A DNA stretch of 64,000 bases from Marinobacter fonticola (GCF_008122265.1 NZ_CP043042.1:3162001-3226000), one strand, 5' to 3'. Shown: positions 44,886-54,523, numbered from the stretch's first letter. Notes: generated by a model from the letters alone, not told the origin. Program-made: numbers and translations.

Positions 44886-45905
44886 ATGCCCGCCCTGCGT
44901 CATCTCATCGCCGTCCCCCTTTTCGTCCTGACGCCATGGGCGCTGGCTACGGAGACACCCCGCAAACAGTGGCTGGCGGATATTGGAGACGGCTACCAAT
45001 CGCTCGCCAACCGCGCCGCCGAGCTACAGCGCGTTGCCGAGGACTATTGCGCCGTCCCCGGAACGGATGGCCGCACTCAGGTGGAAACGGCCTGGAAAGA
45101 GGCCTTCCTCGATTGGCAAGCGGTCCGTTTTGTCGATTTCGGCCCTATCGAGCAACACAGCCGGGCCTGGCAAATCCAGTTCTGGCCAGACAGCAAAAAC
45201 TTGGTGGCCCGCAAGGTGGGTTTTGCACTGGACCAATCTGCGATAACCCAGCAGCAAATCGATGAAGCCGGCGTAGCGCTGCAAGGCTTTCCCGCCCTGG
45301 AATACCTGTTATTCGATTCCCGTATGGGGCAGTCTGAGCAGGCACTGCCGGCTGACCAAACCTGCCAGTTGCTGACGGCCATTGCAGGCCACCTCGAAAC
45401 GACTACCGCCAACCTGGCAGAAGACTGGCAGCATTTCGCCCCCCACTACCTGAGCATGGAAAGCTACACCGCCCGTACCGTCGAAGCGGGACTCAATGGT
45501 CTCGAGATTCTGCAGGCCCGGCGCTTAGCCGAACCCATGGGGTTGCGGAATACCAAAAAGCGCAACCCCTACCTGGGCGACGCCTGGCGCAGTGGTCACT
45601 CACTGGCTGCGATCGGCGCCAGCGTAGATGGCCTGTACCGCTACCTGTACCCGGGCTTAAAGACGTTACTGCGCCAGCACAACAAACCCGAATTGGCGGA
45701 GCGCTTGGCCAAGCAGTTCGATAGCACCCTTGAGGAGCTGAACGCCTTACCCGATGCATTAGCGCCTTCCCTGGAAGACGACGAGAAGTATCGCGAGCTA
45801 CAGTCGCTGTTTATCGAAATCACACAGCTTGAGCAGGTTCTGGCCAACCGTGTCGCCCCGGCCCTTGGTATCAGCCGTGGTTTCAACTCGAGTGACGGCG
45901 ACTGA
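44886..45905 (+). CDS. Second imelysin-family protein
   Basis: 339-aa periplasmic protein with signal peptide (HLIAVPLFVLTPWALA). Imelysin fold, shorter than the first paralogue. The GxHxxE position reads GFPALEYLLFD (about residue 137), so the His is replaced by Pro and metal binding there is doubtful. CAGGAGC precedes the ATG. It ends one base before the DUF1513 gene. It may be a structural partner of the first imelysin. Confidence 0.9.
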   Translation: MPALRHLIAVPLFVLTPWALATETPRKQWLADIGDGYQSLANRAAELQRVAEDYCAVPGTDGRTQVETAWKEAFLDWQAVRFVDFGPIEQHSRAWQIQFWPDSKNLVARKVGFALDQSAITQQQIDEAGVALQGFPALEYLLFDSRMGQSEQALPADQTCQLLTAIAGHLETTTANLAEDWQHFAPHYLSMESYTARTVEAGLNGLEILQARRLAEPMGLRNTKKRNPYLGDAWRSGHSLAAIGASVDGLYRYLYPGLKTLLRQHNKPELAERLAKQFDSTLEELNALPDALAPSLEDDEKYRELQSLFIEITQLEQVLANRVAPALGISRGFNSSDGD

Positions 45906-45906
45906 G

Positions 45907-47013
45907 ATGATGACTCGCAGGCGTCTTTTGCAAACCGGCCTTGCGAGCATAACCTTGGCAGGATTGAGCCCCCGCCTCGCGTTGGCCAGCAACACTCAGG
46001 AGCACCCGCTAATCCTGAGTGCAGTAGACGGACCGGATGGCCAGCATTTCGTCGCAGGATTCGACCCCGTGGGCCGCACCCGTTTCAAACTCCCGGTGGA
46101 GGACCGTTGCCACGGTGGGTGCCAGCGCCCGGCATCGGATCAGGCATTGCTCTTCGCCCGGCGCCCTGGCCGGCATTTCTATGTGATCGATACCCGCCGC
46201 GGTGAGCACGCCGCGCGTGTCGAAGCGGGCAACGAGTTTCACTTCTATGGCCACGGCGTTTTTAGCCCGGATGGGCGTTATCTGTATGTCACCGCCAACC
46301 ATTTTCCTTCTGGCCAAGGCGTGATCAGAGTTTACGATGCCAGCGAAAACTACCGCCAGGTGACCGACTACACACTGAACGGCATCGGTCCGCACGAACT
46401 GCGCCTGCATCCGGATGGCGAGACCCTGGTGATCGCGCTCGGCGGCATCAAGACCCATCCCGACTACGACCGCATTAAGCTCAACCTGGACACCATGGCG
46501 CCGGCCCTGCTGCTCATGGACCGCCGGACCGGCACCATCCGCCAGCGCTATACCCCTTCCGATCATCAACTGAGCTGCCGCCACCTGGATGTCGGGCCGG
46601 ACGGTACTGTCATTGCCGGTTACCAGTACCAAGGCCCCGAATGGGAGGCTCCCCCTCTAATCGCCCGCCTGGATGGCATCACTGGCGAATTCAATGAAAT
46701 CGCCCTGCCGGAGGACCAGCAGGCCTTGCTGCGCAACTATACCGCCAGCATTGCCGTGCATCCTCACACGCCGTTTTGCGCCATTACAGCGCCGCGGGGC
46801 AGTCGGGTAGTGCTGATCGATTACCACAACGGCACCTATCTGCACAGCATCGAGGTACCCGATGTCGCCGGCGCCCTGCCCCTGGCGGACGGCCAGTTCG
46901 TTGTTTCCTCCGGTAACGGTTCGGTCCAACTGATCCATCCTCATAAAAAAACTACAAAGCTGCTAACCCACCTGGACCTCCGCTGGGACAATCATCTGAC
47001 GCTCGCTAGCTAG
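45907..47013 (+). CDS. DUF1513 beta-propeller protein, Tat-exported
   Basis: 368-aa protein. The N-terminus MMTRRRLLQTGLASITLAGL is a twin-arginine signal peptide ending LALA, so it is exported folded. The body has repeated blades such as FYGHGVFSPDGRYLYVTAN and HELRLHPDGETLVIALGG, typical of DUF1513. Family members sit in imelysin/DUF1111 operons; function is unproven. Starts one base after the preceding stop; ATG 45907 and 45910 are both possible. Confidence 0.92.
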   Translation: MMTRRRLLQTGLASITLAGLSPRLALASNTQEHPLILSAVDGPDGQHFVAGFDPVGRTRFKLPVEDRCHGGCQRPASDQALLFARRPGRHFYVIDTRRGEHAARVEAGNEFHFYGHGVFSPDGRYLYVTANHFPSGQGVIRVYDASENYRQVTDYTLNGIGPHELRLHPDGETLVIALGGIKTHPDYDRIKLNLDTMAPALLLMDRRTGTIRQRYTPSDHQLSCRHLDVGPDGTVIAGYQYQGPEWEAPPLIARLDGITGEFNEIALPEDQQALLRNYTASIAVHPHTPFCAITAPRGSRVVLIDYHNGTYLHSIEVPDVAGALPLADGQFVVSSGNGSVQLIHPHKKTTKLLTHLDLRWDNHLTLAS

Positions 47014-47123
47014 TGTGCCGTGCGGTTCGCGCTCTGACGACTAACGCAACATATCGCCTGTAAGCGGTGCCCTTGCGCTGCTACTATCTCGACCTTTTCG
47101 AATGATCTAGAGGGAGCCTCTCT

Positions 47124-48431
47124 TTGGCCAGCCAGCGTCGCGATACCGCCGAACAACTCTATAGCCTGATTGCCAACGAAGAAGATGCCCGGTTGTGCAA
47201 GGATATTCCCGACAATGCCTGCCACGATGTGCCACGCAATTTTTTCCTGATTCTGGGTAGCCTGGTGCTAACCAAATTGGGCGACCTGCTGGTAAACCCA
47301 AAAACGGTGCTGGCCTGGCTGCTGGGCGCGGTAGGCGCCTCCGGTCTTGTGGCTTGGTTGGTCCCCATCAGAGAATCCGGCTCACTGATCCCGCAAATGG
47401 CCATCGGGGCGTGGGTCCGGCAAAAGCCTGTGCGTAAATGGTTCTGGATTGGCGGCAGTCTGGGACAAGCCGCCAGTGTGGCAGCCATGGCTGCCAGCGT
47501 CTGGTTTCTGGAGGGCAATGCCGCCGGCCTTGGCGTGATTGGCGCGCTGATCGTCTTTTCTCTGGCGCGGGGGTTCTGCTCGGTTGCGATGAAAGATGTC
47601 CAGGGCAAGAGCGTTCCCAAAACCCGCCGCGGTCGCCTGTCGGGGCTGGCCACCACTTTGGGCGGCAGTGCAACCGTCGTGCTAACGGTGCTCCTGTTCT
47701 GGAATCAGGGCGACCCATCGACCGGTTTTTACGTTGCCCTGCTGGGCATGGCCGCCCTCCTTTGGGTGATTGCAGGCGTCCTGTTCGCCGGCATCGAAGA
47801 AGAACCCGGCGAGACCGGCGGTGGCGGCCATGCTCTGCAGGAGGCCATACGCAGTTTATCGCTCCTGCGGGATGATCCGCCTTTTCGGCACTTCGTCGTG
47901 ACCCGATCGCTTCTGCTGTGCTCTGCCCTGGCATCGCCGTACTTCGTCTTGCTCGCCCAACAGCAGGGCGACGGCAGCGGGTTGCTGGCGGGTTTTCTGC
48001 TCGCCAGCAGCCTGGCCAGCTCAGTCAGCGCTACAATCTGGGGCTGGATGGCGGACACATCGAGCCGCCGGGTGATGATTCGCGGCGCCGCGATTGCCAG
48101 CGGTGTCTGTCTGGCCGTCGGTGGGCTCAACTTGTTTTCCGAGGCCAATCTGCGCAGCGCCTGGCTCTACCCGTTGGCTTTCTTTGTCCTCGGTATTGCG
48201 CATGCCGGCGTACGTTTGGGGCGCAAAACCTACCTGGTGGACATGGCTGGCGGCAATAAGCGGACCGACTACACCGCCGTCAGCAACAGCGTGATCGGTG
48301 TACTGCTGCTGGTCACGGGCGGGTTGAGTGCACTGGCCTCGCTGATCTCGGCCACGGCGGTCATTATCCTGCTTGGTCTTATGGGGGCATTGGGAACCGT
48401 TAGCGCTATACGCATGAAGGAAGTGGAGTAG
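47124..48431 (+). CDS. MFS-type transporter
   Basis: 435-aa membrane protein with about 12 hydrophobic segments; the TTG at 47124 is the start, with an AGGGAG site seven bases upstream. It begins with a 35-residue cytosolic stretch that contains two Cys and Asp-rich residues, then SLVLTKLGDLLVNPKTVLAW. A loop SVPKTRRGRLSGL and the second-half IWGWMADTSSRRVMIRG resemble MFS motif A-like loops. The substrate is unknown. It follows the imelysin operon on the same strand after 110 bases, so an iron-related role is possible. Confidence 0.8.
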   Translation: MASQRRDTAEQLYSLIANEEDARLCKDIPDNACHDVPRNFFLILGSLVLTKLGDLLVNPKTVLAWLLGAVGASGLVAWLVPIRESGSLIPQMAIGAWVRQKPVRKWFWIGGSLGQAASVAAMAASVWFLEGNAAGLGVIGALIVFSLARGFCSVAMKDVQGKSVPKTRRGRLSGLATTLGGSATVVLTVLLFWNQGDPSTGFYVALLGMAALLWVIAGVLFAGIEEEPGETGGGGHALQEAIRSLSLLRDDPPFRHFVVTRSLLLCSALASPYFVLLAQQQGDGSGLLAGFLLASSLASSVSATIWGWMADTSSRRVMIRGAAIASGVCLAVGGLNLFSEANLRSAWLYPLAFFVLGIAHAGVRLGRKTYLVDMAGGNKRTDYTAVSNSVIGVLLLVTGGLSALASLISATAVIILLGLMGALGTVSAIRMKEVE

Positions 48432-48648
48432 GGCCGCCCAAAAGGCACCATTTTCCCATCTTTTAAAATTCCTCCGGCATTAACGTAAGTTTTTGCTACA
48501 TAGCGCAACATTGCGTAAATTAACGGTTGGCCTTTACGGAACGTCCAGGGAGGCAAACTGGCCAAGTGCATTGAGCACGCCGTCCGGCAGACTACCGGAC
48601 ATCGTTGTAACGCCTCCCGGCCGGGCAAAACCATTGGAAGGATTCGAG

Positions 48649-48948
48649 ATGACAGTAGTCAAGCAGCAGTTCTCGCCCATTCGCACCGAGCGCTTTATCC
48701 ATACGCTGATCGGCTGGTACGTTCGGACCCGGGAGCAAGTCGATCTTGGCCCCTTTGCCGATGCCGCCGCCGCAGAAACGGCGCTAAAAGGTCACCTTGA
48801 CCAGTACCGCGACCTCAATCGTCCGCGCACGACCACCACGCTGCACCATGGCATGGACATCCATGATCCAGCCGCCTGCCGCAAGAGCAATTGCGCCGTT
48901 TGCATGGAGGCCCGTATCGTCTCACAGAGCATGGGTTTGCAGGCATAG
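48649..48948 (+). CDS. DUF6316 family small protein
   Basis: 99-aa protein; ATG 48649 has GGAAGGA upstream, while the frame is open earlier. It contains FFSPIRTERF-type start (FSPIRTERFIHTLIGWYVRT), a GPFADAAAAETALKGHL helix, and a C-terminal region with two nearby Cys (CRKSNCAVCMEA) that may bind metal. The family is found in Pseudomonas-like bacteria with unknown function. Confidence 0.75.
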   Translation: MTVVKQQFSPIRTERFIHTLIGWYVRTREQVDLGPFADAAAAETALKGHLDQYRDLNRPRTTTTLHHGMDIHDPAACRKSNCAVCMEARIVSQSMGLQA

Positions 48949-48994
48949 CACCGGACTGGATTTTGAATGAGCCCCAGCCCTAAGCCATAAGAAA

Positions 48995-49020
48995 CCTGCA
49001 GGCACTCGCACTGCAGGCTT
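48995..49020. terminator. Possible terminator hairpin
   Basis: Seven-base stem CCTGCAG / CTGCAGG with a nine-base loop between convergent genes, followed by only a short CTTT. Weak candidate. Confidence 0.4.
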
Positions 49021-49038
49021 TCGTCGTCCGGGATCTAC

Positions 49039-49404
49039 TCAGGGCGCCTTGCCGTCGTTCAGCGCCAACGCGCCCTTGACGATGCGATAGATCACCCAGA
49101 TCGAAATACCCAGCAGGACAAACCAGCCAACCAGAATGGGTAGGGTGATAAAGCCGATGACGCACCAGAGCAAACCTATCCAGAACGTCCGGATCTGCCA
49201 GCGGAAGTGCGGTTCGATCCAGGTATCGCGGACGTCATCCAGCTTCACGTAGTTAACGATGACGCCTGCCAGGCCGCTGATGCCACCAAGGAAAAAGGAT
49301 AAGGCCTGCAGAATGTACACCAGTACGGCCAGGTTTCGAGACGTTTCCCCACGACGCACGATAGGATCGTCACTAGCGATTGAGCGGGCTTCATGTTCGT
49401 TCAA
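49039..49404 (-). CDS. DUF4870-like membrane protein
   Basis: 121-aa protein with three hydrophobic segments: NLAVLVYILQALSFFLGGIS, TFWIGLLWCVIGFITLPILV and the C-terminal WFVLLGISIWVIYRIVKGAL. The HFRWQIRTFW segment between the first two is a known pattern of small DUF4870-type proteins. Function unknown. Single gene. Confidence 0.75.
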   Translation of the reverse strand: MNEHEARSIASDDPIVRRGETSRNLAVLVYILQALSFFLGGISGLAGVIVNYVKLDDVRDTWIEPHFRWQIRTFWIGLLWCVIGFITLPILVGWFVLLGISIWVIYRIVKGALALNDGKAP

Positions 49405-49455
49405 GACTAAGTCCTCATAGACCAGGCATTTCGGCCAGTATAGAGGAATATGCCG

Positions 49456-50085
49456 CTAGTTTGCGCCAGGCACCGGTACGTGAATCCCGTTAACGATCAG
49501 ATGGATGGCAATCGATAGCATCATCAGCGAAATGAGGCCGTCGATAATGCGCCAGGCCAGCGGACGTGACAGCACCGGAGCCAGCGCCGATCCGCCCCAT
49601 GCCAGCAGCGCGAACCACATGACGGAGGCACTGCTGGCGCCTGCCGCAAACACCATCGGCTCCGGCTGCTGGGCGCCAATCGACGGAATGAGTAGCAACG
49701 TATCCAGGTAAACCTGCGGATTGAGCAGGGTGACCGCCAGTGTCGTCATCAGCACCGCGCTAAGGCTGCGCCGAGAGCTGTCATCCGCCACCAGAGCGCC
49801 GCGGCCCTTAACCGCTCGCACAAACGCCGTAAATGACATCCACAGCAGGAAAGCCACGCCTGCCCAGCGAAGCGCATCAAGGGCAGAGGGGAAGGCGATC
49901 AGCGCCGCACTTACGCCCAGCATGCCTATGGTGAAGAGCGCGATGTCGGCACTCATGCACAGCGCCGCCGACCACCAGTGATGCTCACGCCGAAAAGCCT
50001 GTCCCAGCAAATAGGCATTCTGTGCTCCGATCGCGATGATGATACCGCCACAAACCACGAGGCCGGTCAGATAACTCTGTAACAT
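49456..50085 (-). CDS. argO: LysE/ArgO-family amino acid exporter
   Basis: 209-aa inner-membrane protein with six hydrophobic segments. The ArgO-type N-terminus GIIIAIGAQNAYLLGQAFRR and TLLNPQVYLDTLLLIPSIGA are present. ATG 50085 follows GAGGGAG. It is divergent from an ArgP-like LysR regulator 88 bases away, exactly the arrangement of argP-argO, so it probably exports arginine or lysine under that regulator. Confidence 0.87.
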   Translation of the reverse strand: MLQSYLTGLVVCGGIIIAIGAQNAYLLGQAFRREHHWWSAALCMSADIALFTIGMLGVSAALIAFPSALDALRWAGVAFLLWMSFTAFVRAVKGRGALVADDSSRRSLSAVLMTTLAVTLLNPQVYLDTLLLIPSIGAQQPEPMVFAAGASSASVMWFALLAWGGSALAPVLSRPLAWRIIDGLISLMMLSIAIHLIVNGIHVPVPGAN

Positions 50086-50173
50086 GGTGCTCTCCCTCAA
50101 TCTGCAGGGGAAAGCGTACGCAAAACCGGCTATAGTAAAAAATCATATTGCTAATGCTGCATTAATTTTACTT

Positions 50174-51076
50174 ATGCTCGACTATAAACTTTTGGAAGCC
50201 CTGATCACCGTCGTCGAAACGGGCGGCTTCGAACGCGCAGGCCTCGTGCTGGGCTTGTCCCAATCCGCCGTCTCCCAGCGCATCAAGCTGCTGGAATCCC
50301 GTCTCGGCCAGCCGGTACTCACCCGGCACCCTCACCTTCAGGCCACGCCCGCCGGGCGGCGTTTGCTGAATCATGCTCAGCAGGTGCAATTGCTGGAACG
50401 CGACCTGCGGCGGCAAATCCCCGCCCTTTCCGAAGACCGGACCCGTCTGCGGATTGCACTCAACGCCGATAGTCTTGCCACGTGGTGGGGAGACGCCATC
50501 GGCGACTTCTGCCAGGAGGAAGGTCTACTGTTGGATATGGTGGTTGAAGATCAGGATGTCGGCTTGCGGCGGATGCGCGAAGGGGACGTCGCAGCCTGTC
50601 TGTGCAGCAGCGATCAGCCGGTCGCAGGCGCGCGCTGCATGGCGCTGGGCAATATGCCCTACCGCGCCTGGGCGCACCGGAACTATGTGCCGCGCTATTT
50701 CCCCGAAGGGTTGACGGCTCGGGCGTTCCAGGAAGCGCCGGCCATTGTCTTCGGCCCCCATGACCAGCTCCAGCACCGGTTTCTCGCTCAGTGCGGCTAC
50801 CATGGCCGGTTCCCCTATCACCTGTGTCCATCGTCCGAGGGGTTTATCCGGCTCGCGATGGCTGGCATGGGCTACGGCATGATTCCTGACAACATGATTA
50901 GCAACCGCCAAACAACGCTGCTGGTGCCCGAGGGGGAACTAATCAATCTGGCTGAGGAGGTCGTCGTCAACGTTCCGCTCTACTGGCATTACTGGCGTCA
51001 CGGCGGCGAGTTTATGGAGCGCCTGACCCGGGCTATCGCCCGAGCCGGTAGCGCTTTGCTCGAGCCGTTGCCCTAG
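50174..51076 (+). CDS. argP: ArgP/IciA-like LysR regulator
   Basis: 300-aa LysR regulator. ATG 50174 begins at the winged helix ([40 protein letters not shown]); the frame extends to 50084 through the promoter. The effector domain (about residues 90-290) matches the ArgP type. It activates amino-acid export, probably the divergent argO, in response to basic amino acids. Its stop codon overlaps that of the convergent chemoreceptor gene by sharing CTAG (51073-51076). Confidence 0.88.
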   Translation: MLDYKLLEALITVVETGGFERAGLVLGLSQSAVSQRIKLLESRLGQPVLTRHPHLQATPAGRRLLNHAQQVQLLERDLRRQIPALSEDRTRLRIALNADSLATWWGDAIGDFCQEEGLLLDMVVEDQDVGLRRMREGDVAACLCSSDQPVAGARCMALGNMPYRAWAHRNYVPRYFPEGLTARAFQEAPAIVFGPHDQLQHRFLAQCGYHGRFPYHLCPSSEGFIRLAMAGMGYGMIPDNMISNRQTTLLVPEGELINLAEEVVVNVPLYWHYWRHGGEFMERLTRAIARAGSALLEPLP

Positions 51077-52719
51077 CGAGACGTTTCCTGCGGTCGGTAA
51101 CCCAACCGGAAACCGCCCCAATGCCGGCCCTTGACGTAGATCGGCACCGACAGGTCATGCATGATCTCGCCGGTATCCCGCCGGTAGGTCTGCAACAACA
51201 TATCCTGCTTGTGACTGCCGCAGCGCTTCCCGGTGCGGTCGTTGAACAGGCGCTTGCTGCGGCTTTTCACCAGATCCACTTTGGGGTCCCCTGTCGGCGC
51301 ATTGGCGAACGCTTTGTTATGCGTCGGCACATAGCCGTCAGGCGCGCAGGCAATGGCAAACACCAAGGCCTTATGGGCCTCTTTCACCGGTTCCTGGATG
51401 GCGTGCAGGTGCTGGTCGGTGAAGCGGTCAAAACCGCTGTGGTATTTCTGCGGATTGGTATTGGCCACCGGCACACGCTTGCTGTCGAACAGCTGGGATT
51501 CGGTCAGCTTGCCATCACTCATAGCCTTCTCGAACATGGCGCCGATCCGGTCGGCGCCTTCACGAGCCCGGTGGTAGAAGAAGCGGTGATAGCTGGCCTC
51601 GCTGTTGAGTGCGAAGGCGGCGTTGGCATTCTCGGCAATTTCCATCAGTCGGGACGCTTGCCCGGCCAGCGCCTGTACACTGACATCGCTCTCGGTCATC
51701 TCGTCCCGTAGGGTGGCTATCGCCTGAAACATTTGCTGCAGGCTAGCTTCGTTGTGCTGATCGCCTTCAGCGATACCGGATACCTGCCGCTCCACCTGAT
51801 CGGTCTGGGCACGGATCTCGTTCAAGCGCTCCCCGACGCTTTCTACCGATTCCAGTCCGCTTTCTATACTTCCCGCCAATTTTTCGATCTGGGATACGAT
51901 CAGCCCGGTATCGCCCCTGATGGCCTGCAGTGTTTCCGCAACCTCGCCGGTAGCCTGCGCCGTGCGCCCCGCCAGTTGGCGAACCTCATCCGCCACCACC
52001 GCAAACCCCCGGCCCTGCTCACCCGCCCGCGCGGCTTCAATCGCGGCGTTAAGCGCGAGCAGATTGGTCTGCTCGGCGATGCCCTGGATAGTGCTCGTCA
52101 CACCCTGGATCTTTTCGGATTTCTCATTCAGCGCCTGAATCTGGCGCAATGTCTCGCTCGACTGTTGGTGCACAAGGCGCACTTCTTCAATCGCCTTGGA
52201 TAGCGCTTGGCGACCACTGACGCTGAGCTCGCTGGCTTGGTGCGACATGGCGGCTGCCTGTTTGGCCTGTTCGGCCGACTGACGGACGGTTTCGGTGATC
52301 TGGCCAGCATAATCGGCCATCTGCGACGTCTCGGCCACCTGGCGATCCAGCCGGGACTTCAACTGGTCCGCTGCGAAGGAGACCTCCGCTGCGGAAATGG
52401 CATTGGCGTCGGCTCCGGACGAGAGGGATTCAACCAGCGAATTGCCCGAGCGTGCTTGCTGTAACAACGACGGAATCCATCTCGCCGCCGGGTTGTCGAC
52501 ATCGGTTTCACCGGCTTCCAACTTGGCGAAGCCACGCTCCAAAGGATCGAGCACACGAACGATCAGCATCAACGTCGCGACCACAAGCCCGACAATCAAC
52601 CCCACAACTAGAGAGGCCGCATCCAGGCCCAGCATTGGCGACATGAAATACCCCAAAACCACAATAATCAGCGCAACGACACCCACAGCAGCGATGGCTG
52701 AACGACCGATAAATTTCAT
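51073..52719 (-). CDS. Methyl-accepting chemotaxis protein with C-terminal sensor domain
   Basis: 548-aa receptor. Two hydrophobic segments (residues ~8-25 and ~35-55) enclose only a short loop, so there is no periplasmic sensor. The cytosolic signalling domain with tip [20 protein letters not shown] (about 215-235) follows. A further ~140 residues come after it (about 400-548), including [34 protein letters not shown] and [17 protein letters not shown], resembling a Cache/PAS-like sensor placed at the C-terminus, inside the cell. It would sense a cytosolic signal. Ligand unknown. Confidence 0.9.
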   Translation of the reverse strand: MKFIGRSAIAAVGVVALIIVVLGYFMSPMLGLDAASLVVGLIVGLVVATLMLIVRVLDPLERGFAKLEAGETDVDNPAARWIPSLLQQARSGNSLVESLSSGADANAISAAEVSFAADQLKSRLDRQVAETSQMADYAGQITETVRQSAEQAKQAAAMSHQASELSVSGRQALSKAIEEVRLVHQQSSETLRQIQALNEKSEKIQGVTSTIQGIAEQTNLLALNAAIEAARAGEQGRGFAVVADEVRQLAGRTAQATGEVAETLQAIRGDTGLIVSQIEKLAGSIESGLESVESVGERLNEIRAQTDQVERQVSGIAEGDQHNEASLQQMFQAIATLRDEMTESDVSVQALAGQASRLMEIAENANAAFALNSEASYHRFFYHRAREGADRIGAMFEKAMSDGKLTESQLFDSKRVPVANTNPQKYHSGFDRFTDQHLHAIQEPVKEAHKALVFAIACAPDGYVPTHNKAFANAPTGDPKVDLVKSRSKRLFNDRTGKRCGSHKQDMLLQTYRRDTGEIMHDLSVPIYVKGRHWGGFRLGYRPQETSR

Positions 52720-52855
52720 TGAATCGCGATCCTCTGAACGAAATGCCCGCTAACGCCTGTTGCTAGGAGCCATATTATTGTTGTTTTCCACGGACTCGCC
52801 TTTGTCTAGAGCCCTGCCCAGATTAAGCAAACATATGCGACAGATATCTCCTACT

Positions 52856-52923
52856 TTAGTTGATATCTGTACATTAATCGGTATGCGCCTTAATCAGCAT
52901 CTGTAATTTAGTTGGTATTTGGT
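52856..52923. repeat. Four degenerate 17-bp tandem repeats
   Basis: Units start at 52856, 52873, 52890 and 52908, with the form TTAGTTGATATCTGTAC drifting to TTAGTTGGTATTTGGT. They lie between the chemoreceptor start and the end of the next gene, 8 bases before its stop codon. Confidence 0.65.
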
Positions 52924-52930
52924 AACCGGA

Positions 52931-53476
52931 TCAGGACGAACCGTTATTGCGCTTTGGAACGCCTTGCAGGAATAAGCGCACCCGTTCGGCGATCTCGTCA
53001 TCCTGCATGAAGTCGAGGTCGATGCTGTTCAGATTGGGCGTGCGACCCGTGCGCAGGGTGGTGTCGCCGTCACGCAAATACAGCAGCAGGCGTCCGGATT
53101 CGACCGGCTCGACCATGGGTACGATCCGGTCCGTTCGGCTCAACCGAATGAGGATCGAAAAATCTCCGTTTTGGTCAACCAACTCGTATCCACGGTTTTT
53201 CAGTTGAGAAATGACAGCGTGTTCTACTTTCCCCAGAAATCGAAACCGGCCGGGTGCGGGTCTGACATCGATATGAAAGGTGCGTGCCGACTCAGGAAGG
53301 GGCTGTGCTCCTGCATCCAGAGCTAGGGGTTGGACAGGCTGTAGGGAACAAGCTGAAAATATCAACGCACTCATAACCGCTATAAACCGGCGAAAGCCTG
53401 CGGTCAGCCGGTGCGTAAACCATGAAGGGATATTTCGGACAGGCGGAATAAAGCAGAAATCCGGGATGGTCTCCAT
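52931..53476 (-). CDS. Putative lipoprotein with DUF4136-like domain
   Basis: 181-aa protein; the ATG at 53476 has GGAGC before it, but a shorter start at 53374 (SALIFSACSLQP) gives a cleaner lipoprotein signal. The lipobox FSAC is clear. The mature part is a beta-alpha domain (RTFHIDVRPAPGRFRFLGKV, LKNRGYELVDQNGDFSILIR) like small outer-membrane lipoproteins of the DUF4136 type. Role unknown. The start is uncertain. Confidence 0.65.
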   Translation of the reverse strand: METIPDFCFIPPVRNIPSWFTHRLTAGFRRFIAVMSALIFSACSLQPVQPLALDAGAQPLPESARTFHIDVRPAPGRFRFLGKVEHAVISQLKNRGYELVDQNGDFSILIRLSRTDRIVPMVEPVESGRLLLYLRDGDTTLRTGRTPNLNSIDLDFMQDDEIAERVRLFLQGVPKRNNGSS

Positions 53477-53611
53477 GCGCTGCTCCAATGAATCCAGATG
53501 CGCTAATCACAACAGAACTCAGGTCTCTTAATCAGAGCAGCCAGACGACCACCCCGTAACCGCTCGATCAGCAAGACAGTCTGCCGAGCGGTTTAGACGG
53601 GTAAGTGACGC

Positions 53612-53881
53612 TTAGTTGTTGGTCGCGTCTTCGGCCGTATCTTCCACGGCTTCGCCGGCTTCTTCAGCGCTTTCCTCAGCATTCTCTCCCATGCTGTCGG
53701 ACTGGCCAGTCGCATCCTCGTAGGTTTCTTCCATAGAGTCGCCAGCGTCTTCAGCCATGTCGCCTGCGTTCTCAGCCGCCTGATCTACGGATTCACCCGC
53801 CTCTTCGGCCGGGCCTTCGTCACAACCCACGAGTGCCAACCCCATCAGAGCTGCGAACGTACCTGCGATTAATTTGTTCAT
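53612..53881 (-). CDS. Small acidic repetitive lipoprotein
   Basis: 89-aa protein with lipobox (LVGC, Cys ~20) and a very acidic, Ala/Glu/Gly-rich mature part of repeated segments such as ESVDQAAENAGDMAEDAGDS and EESAEEAGEAVEDTAEDATN, suggesting an amphipathic helix with an approximately 11-residue period, like LEA- or CsbD-like stress proteins. No recognised family. Single gene. Confidence 0.75.
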   Translation of the reverse strand: MNKLIAGTFAALMGLALVGCDEGPAEEAGESVDQAAENAGDMAEDAGDSMEETYEDATGQSDSMGENAEESAEEAGEAVEDTAEDATNN

Positions 53882-54057
53882 GCGCTTTCCCTCAGCAAAT
53901 TATGAATTCCAAACGAACGTTTGATTACGCGAGCAGTGTATGAGGGAGCGGCACATCAATACAATAAAAGCGCGATTACGTTTTCTTTAATAACTAAAGA
54001 ACGTAAGTACGCCACGCGCATGGGATACAGGCGAACCGTCATGAAAGCCATAGCCCA

Positions 54058-54312
54058 TCAGGCCGAAACCTTACCTCCCTGGGTCACCGGCTTTCCATCG
54101 ACCAGTATGAGGTGGTCCAAGCGGATCAACTGTCCTCGTTCCAATAAGAGAAACTCTTCTCCCGCACGGGTGAATACATCGCGAATGCGATCATGAAAGT
54201 TCTGAATCTGACCCGCTTCATCCCGAAAGATAATTTCGACAGTTCGATGGAAGGTGGCCACCTCCAACAGAATGTCGTGAACGGCGCAATCAATGGGGCG
54301 GTAGTTTGTCAT
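54058..54312 (-). CDS. rof: Rho-binding antiterminator Rof (YaeO)
   Basis: 84-aa protein. The start at 54312 has an AAAGGA site and gives the family N-terminus MTNYRPIDCAVHDILLEVAT; the frame is open to 54372. An OB/Sm-like beta barrel follows, with VEIIFRDEAGQIQNFHDRIR and LIRLDHLILVDGKPV. Rof binds Rho and inhibits transcription termination. Confidence 0.93.
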   Translation of the reverse strand: MTNYRPIDCAVHDILLEVATFHRTVEIIFRDEAGQIQNFHDRIRDVFTRAGEEFLLLERGQLIRLDHLILVDGKPVTQGGKVSA

Positions 54313-54523
54313 GGAGCATCCTTTGCCTGACGGTGCCGCGTTCCGGAACCCGAACGCCACTAAAAGTATCACGTGCTGTGTATTACAAGACGTCTACCCA
54401 GTCTGGTTCAGGATAAGCGTTAATGCCAGCCACCGACGACTGCCGGCGGCTGGCAAACCACGAGGGAACCTCGAAGATATCGCCGCCCCTATTTTGGGCG
54501 CTATTGGAAACACCGTAAGACGA

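Noticed and set aside
54330..54523. Possible small gene between rof and the acyl-CoA dehydrogenase
   Set aside because: The only frame here (from 54311) lacks a ribosome site and runs antisense into rof and toward the dehydrogenase end.
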